From the NCBI GenBank assembly GCA_003557605.1, contig PWNW01000107.1, positions 1 through 16,109 on the forward strand: a stretch of DNA of 16,109 nucleotides. The letters run 5' to 3'. How positions within the stretch are numbered: position 1 is the stretch's first letter; the number at the start of each line of letters is the position of its first letter. The position numbers were made by a program, and so were the translations under genes. The notes beneath the pieces were generated by a model, which saw only the letters and a program-made list of their open reading frames with translations, was not told the origin of the DNA and ran no database searches. Below, one piece after another: positions 13,009-16,109 of the stretch. This stretch comes from Spirochaetaceae bacterium (GTDB lineage Bacteria; Spirochaetota; Spirochaetia; PWKH01).

Positions 13009-15945
13009 ATGGGTGACAGCTGGAAGATTTTTGAGGACCGTTTCAGTGACAGGGACCTTGCACGGAGGGAAAGTCTTTTTTCCATCGGCAACGGATATCT
13101 TGGATTCCGGGGGTTTTTTGATGAACGCAGACCGGCGTACCATCCGGGGGTGTTCATCAACGGGTTCTATGAACTCACCCCGATACACTACGGGGAGCAT
13201 GCATACGGACTGGCGAAGTACAACCAGACCATGCTTGACCTTCCAGACTGCCGTTATATTGACATCACCATCGGGGAGGAGGACTTCTGCATGTCCTCCT
13301 CCACCGTTGAGCACTATTACCGTGAACTGAATTTTTCAACCGGCATACTCAGACGGCATGTGAAGTGGCGCAGTCCTTCAGGAATCTCCGCTGACATGAC
13401 CTGGGAAAGCCTGATCTCTCTTTCACGGAAGCACCTTGGGGCGATGCGGTTCTCCCTGAAGACTGAACCGGGCATTCCAGTCCGGGTCCGTTCCACCATT
13501 GCGCTTCCTTCTGAGCGCCCGAGGGATGAATATGACCCCAGGGTCAGCACCCGTCTTATGCGCCCTCCTCTGCAGCAGACCGGGGACACCTACCGGCATC
13601 ACAACGGGTACTATGAAATGACCAGTTCGTTTCACACCCTTGAAAGCCGGCTGCATCTTACCTGCAGTGCTTTGCACCGGTATGACAAAGATGTTTTTGC
13701 TGCCGTGGAAGATAATGAATTTACCCTGCCCTTTGTAACGTTTACCGCTGATTCGGGAACCTTCACTCTGGAGAAATGCTTCTACTACCATGATACAGAC
13801 TCCCCTGACCATCAGGTGCCCCGGGAAGAGGCGGATGCAAGCATGGATCTTGCAGCTTCCCTTGGTTTCGACGGCCTGGCTGCAGAGCAGAAGCAGGAAC
13901 TTGACCGTTTCTGGGATGCCTGTGATGTGGAGATTGACGGGGATGATGCGCTGCAGCGGGCCCTCAGATTCAACCTGTTCCAGCTGCTCCAGTCAACTGG
14001 AACAGACGGCAGGACCAGTCTTGCCGCAAAGGGCCTTACCGGAGGCGGGTATGAGGGCCACTATTTCTGGGATACCGAAATCTATGGGATGCCCTTTTTC
14101 ACGTTTACCTGCCCAAAGACGGCCAGATCACTGGTTTTATATCGAATGTCCATTCTGGAACGTGCTCGGGAGCGCTCCCAGGAGCTTTCCCAACGGGGCG
14201 CCCTGTTTCCCTGGAGGACCATAAACGGCCTTGAAGCTTCCGCCTACTACCCTGCCGGGACCGCCCAGTACCACATCAATGCCGATATCGCATACAGCAT
14301 ATTCCAGTACATTGATGTGACCGGAGACCGGTCCCTCCTTACTGAAGGAACTGCAGAGCTGCTTTTTGAGACTGCCCGGTTCTGGGCTGATCTGGGGTTC
14401 TTCAACCCCCGCAAGGGCGGTACGTTCTGCATCAATGAAGTTACCGGGCCCGATGAGTATTCCGCATTGGTGAACAACAATTTCTATACCAATGCTATGG
14501 CTAAATACCATCTTATGAGGGCTTCGGATGAAGCGGAGCACCTGAAAACTGCAGAAGGTGAGTACTGGAATGCTTTGTGTGCAAAGATTGATCTGAAGGA
14601 AGAGGAGATCTCATTCTGGAGAGAGGCTTCACGGAGGATGTACCTGCCCTATGACACTGAACTGGGCATTCATCCCCAGGATGACTCGTTTCTTCAGCGT
14701 GAGCCCTGGGATTTTGCCGGAAGACCGAAGGAGAAGTACCCGCTGCTGCTGTACTACCATCCATTGGTCATATACCGCTACCAGGTGCTCAAACAGGCTG
14801 ATGCGGTGCTGGCGCTGCTGCTGCTCCATGACCAGTTTCCCTGGTATCAGAGGAAACGGGATTTTTCCTTCTATGAGCCCCTGACTACCGGGGACAGTTC
14901 GTTGTCAGCATGTATACAGGGAATTGTAGCCTTTGACTGCGGGGATGTAGACCTGGGTATGAAGTACTGCAGGGACACATCTCTTATGGACATTGAGGAC
15001 CTCCATAGAAACACCAAGGACGGTCTGCATACCGCTGCGATGGCAGGGTCCTGGATGTCCATGGTCTTCGGCATCGGCGGGTTCCGGATGGAAGGCTCAG
15101 TCCCCCGGTTCAGGCCCCAGCTTCCCGAATCATGGAAGATGCTGAAATTCAGGGTCAAGGTACGTTCAAGCCTTCTGACGGTGATCATCACTCCCGAGCA
15201 TACGGTCTACCAGGTTTCAGGTCCCCCGATTACCATCAGGCACAGGTCCAGGCAGATAGAACTCACCGATGAAGTCACAGTTGAAACCAGGCCTGCTCTT
15301 CGCGGGGTAATCTTCGACCTCGACGGGGTGATTACCTCTACTGATGAATTTCATTACCGTGCCTGGAAGATGCTTGCTGACCGTGAAGGATGGGATTTTG
15401 ATCATGGGCTGAATATGCATCTGAGGGGTGTTTCCAGAAGGGAATCCCTGATGATCATCCTCAGACATAATCAGGTTGAGCTTGATGAGGCGACCGTCAG
15501 AACATATATGGATGAAAAGAACCGGGCATACCGTGAGTCCCTTCATTCCCTGACCCGGGATGACATTCTTCCCGGAATTGAGGATCTTCTTTCCCAGCTG
15601 AAGCTGCAGGGCATTCAGACTGCGGTTGCTTCGGCAAGCAGAAATGCGGGATTTATTCTCAAGAGGCTGGAGCTTGAAGATGCATTTGATTTTGTGGTCC
15701 CAGCACAGGAGGTGGTGCGGGGCAAGCCAGACTGTGAAGTCTTTTCCCGTGCCGCAGACGCTTTGGGACTCTTCCCGGAGGAGTGTGCCGGAATAGAAGA
15801 TGCCGCTGCCGGAATTGAGAGCATCAAGACAGCGATGATGAAGGCTGTGGGCGTCGGAGAGGCTGTCACTGAAAGCGACAATGACCTGTATGTTCCTGAT
15901 ACGGCATCACTGCGCCTTGAAGACATCCTCAAGCTCTTTGAGTGA
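13009..15945 (+). CDS. Fusion of GH65 disaccharide phosphorylase and beta-phosphoglucomutase
   Basis: A 978-residue two-enzyme protein. Residues 1 to about 755 are a full glycoside hydrolase family 65 phosphorylase. It has an N-terminal beta-sandwich (ESLFSIGNGYLGFRG, 21-35), the segment GGYEGHYFWDTEIYGMPFF (346-364) of the (alpha/alpha)6 barrel, the general acid Glu483 in VTGPDEY, and phosphate-site motifs TTGDSSLSA and DGLHTAAMAGSW. Residues about 765-978 are a HAD-family beta-phosphoglucomutase whose key residues are all present: nucleophile Asp770 and acid-base Asp772 (FDLDGVITST), Thr778, His782, cap Arg810 (RGVSRRES), Ser875, Lys906, and Glu930-Asp931. Together they would turn an alpha-glucosyl disaccharide plus phosphate into glucose 6-phosphate and the second sugar. 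AAAGGAG lies 11 bases before the ATG; the earlier in-frame GTG at 12997 overlaps it and is rejected. The gene lies 28 bases after the permease. Maltose, trehalose, kojibiose or nigerose specificity is undecided. Confidence 0.95.
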   Translation: MGDSWKIFEDRFSDRDLARRESLFSIGNGYLGFRGFFDERRPAYHPGVFINGFYELTPIHYGEHAYGLAKYNQTMLDLPDCRYIDITIGEEDFCMSSSTVEHYYRELNFSTGILRRHVKWRSPSGISADMTWESLISLSRKHLGAMRFSLKTEPGIPVRVRSTIALPSERPRDEYDPRVSTRLMRPPLQQTGDTYRHHNGYYEMTSSFHTLESRLHLTCSALHRYDKDVFAAVEDNEFTLPFVTFTADSGTFTLEKCFYYHDTDSPDHQVPREEADASMDLAASLGFDGLAAEQKQELDRFWDACDVEIDGDDALQRALRFNLFQLLQSTGTDGRTSLAAKGLTGGGYEGHYFWDTEIYGMPFFTFTCPKTARSLVLYRMSILERARERSQELSQRGALFPWRTINGLEASAYYPAGTAQYHINADIAYSIFQYIDVTGDRSLLTEGTAELLFETARFWADLGFFNPRKGGTFCINEVTGPDEYSALVNNNFYTNAMAKYHLMRASDEAEHLKTAEGEYWNALCAKIDLKEEEISFWREASRRMYLPYDTELGIHPQDDSFLQREPWDFAGRPKEKYPLLLYYHPLVIYRYQVLKQADAVLALLLLHDQFPWYQRKRDFSFYEPLTTGDSSLSACIQGIVAFDCGDVDLGMKYCRDTSLMDIEDLHRNTKDGLHTAAMAGSWMSMVFGIGGFRMEGSVPRFRPQLPESWKMLKFRVKVRSSLLTVIITPEHTVYQVSGPPITIRHRSRQIELTDEVTVETRPALRGVIFDLDGVITSTDEFHYRAWKMLADREGWDFDHGLNMHLRGVSRRESLMIILRHNQVELDEATVRTYMDEKNRAYRESLHSLTRDDILPGIEDLLSQLKLQGIQTAVASASRNAGFILKRLELEDAFDFVVPAQEVVRGKPDCEVFSRAADALGLFPEECAGIEDAAAGIESIKTAMMKAVGVGEAVTESDNDLYVPDTASLRLEDILKLFE

Positions 15946-15997
15946 GGGTGGATGATAATTACCGAATAGAGTATACTCCTCGGCAATACCTTGTTTC

Positions 15998-16003
15998 AGG
16001 AGG
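15998..16003 (+). promoter_or_regulatory. Ribosome-binding site that fixes a GTG start
   Basis: AGGAGG lies seven bases before the GTG at 16011. It also precedes an ATG at 16004 with no spacing; that ATG is in another frame. A TATACT at 15972-15977 could be the -10 of a separate promoter, but no good -35 accompanies it. Confidence 0.65.
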
Positions 16004-16010
16004 ATGCTGC

Positions 16011-16109
16011 GTGAATTTCACAGCGGATCTGCTCGGGGAAGTGCTGAAGACATCCCTATCTGCAGGCGGCGACTTTGGTGATATCTTTATTGAAGAGACC
16101 GCAGAAACA
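16011..16109 (+). CDS. TldD/PmbA-family protease, N-terminal fragment
   Basis: Thirty-three codons run off the window edge: VNFTADLLGEVLKTSLS, then AGGDFGDIFIEET. A helix followed by Gly-x-x-Phe-x-Asp-(hydrophobic)-Phe-x-Glu-Glu is the usual opening of the TldD/PmbA family, metal-dependent peptidases that in other bacteria work as a TldD-TldE pair. The catalytic HExxxH region is beyond the window. The GTG start is chosen for its AGGAGG site. It lies 65 bases after the phosphorylase fusion and may be a separate unit; any functional tie to sugar use is not supported. The short fragment limits certainty between TldD and PmbA. Confidence 0.7.
   Translation, partial: MNFTADLLGEVLKTSLSAGGDFGDIFIEETAET

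Noticed and set aside
16004..16109. ATG-initiated frame at 16004
   Set aside because: It directly abuts the ribosome site and gives an arginine- and serine-rich sequence with no family resemblance, while the GTG frame matches TldD/PmbA.
1..16109. CRISPR array, insertion sequence, prophage or attachment-site structure
   Set aside because: No spaced direct repeats, transposase or integrase motifs, or tRNA 3'-end duplication were found. The only repeats are the short ones listed.

Overview
The window looks like a stretch of a free-living spirochaete chromosome of moderate GC content. This is an inference from four things: a DUF4954 protein (a family I associate with spirochaetes and Bacteroidetes), a sugar-binding protein whose mature end begins with a GGQQ-type sequence after its signal peptide, a TopA with glycine-aromatic C-terminal modules in place of cysteine zinc ribbons, and a small exported barrel-like protein. 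No transposon, integrase, phage gene or CRISPR array is visible.

Layout. 1-1098 (minus): N-terminal part of a membrane-bound GAF-GGDEF diguanylate cyclase, cut by the window edge just before the GGDEF signature. 1361-3931 (plus): DNA topoisomerase I, divergent from the cyclase. 3928-4572 (minus): an SdpI/DUF1648 membrane protein converging on topA. 4682-4755 (plus): tRNA-Asp(GTC) with a strong intrinsic terminator. 4849-5388 (plus): a small signal-peptide protein, probably an outer-membrane barrel. 5475-7478 (plus): a DUF4954 beta-helix protein. 7467-8270 (minus): a cytoplasmic-type glycerophosphodiester phosphodiesterase. After an extremely AT-rich 90 bp come a LacI-type regulator (8506-9531), a family-1 sugar-binding protein (9611-10876), two AglF/AglG-like permeases (10961-12073 and 12075-12980) and a 978-residue fusion of a GH65 disaccharide phosphorylase to a beta-phosphoglucomutase (13009-15945). 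The window ends in the first 33 codons of a TldD/PmbA-family gene (16011 onward).

How the genes work together. The five genes from 8506 to 15945 read as one catabolic locus for an alpha-linked glucose disaccharide. The binding protein and the two permeases import the sugar. The GH65 half splits it with phosphate into beta-glucose 1-phosphate and the second sugar, and the fused mutase turns beta-glucose 1-phosphate into glucose 6-phosphate without spending ATP. The LacI protein probably controls the locus through a GCAAACGTGTGC site just downstream of its own promoter. The transporter ATPase is not in the window. The exact disaccharide (maltose, trehalose, kojibiose, nigerose or another) cannot be read from the sequence.

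The points most worth a second look are the GH65-mutase fusion, two probable leaderless mRNAs (DUF4954 and the phosphodiesterase), a perfect 26-nt palindrome between the binding-protein and permease genes, an 8-bp-arm hairpin next to the binding-protein ribosome site, and the helically phased AT tract upstream of lacI.
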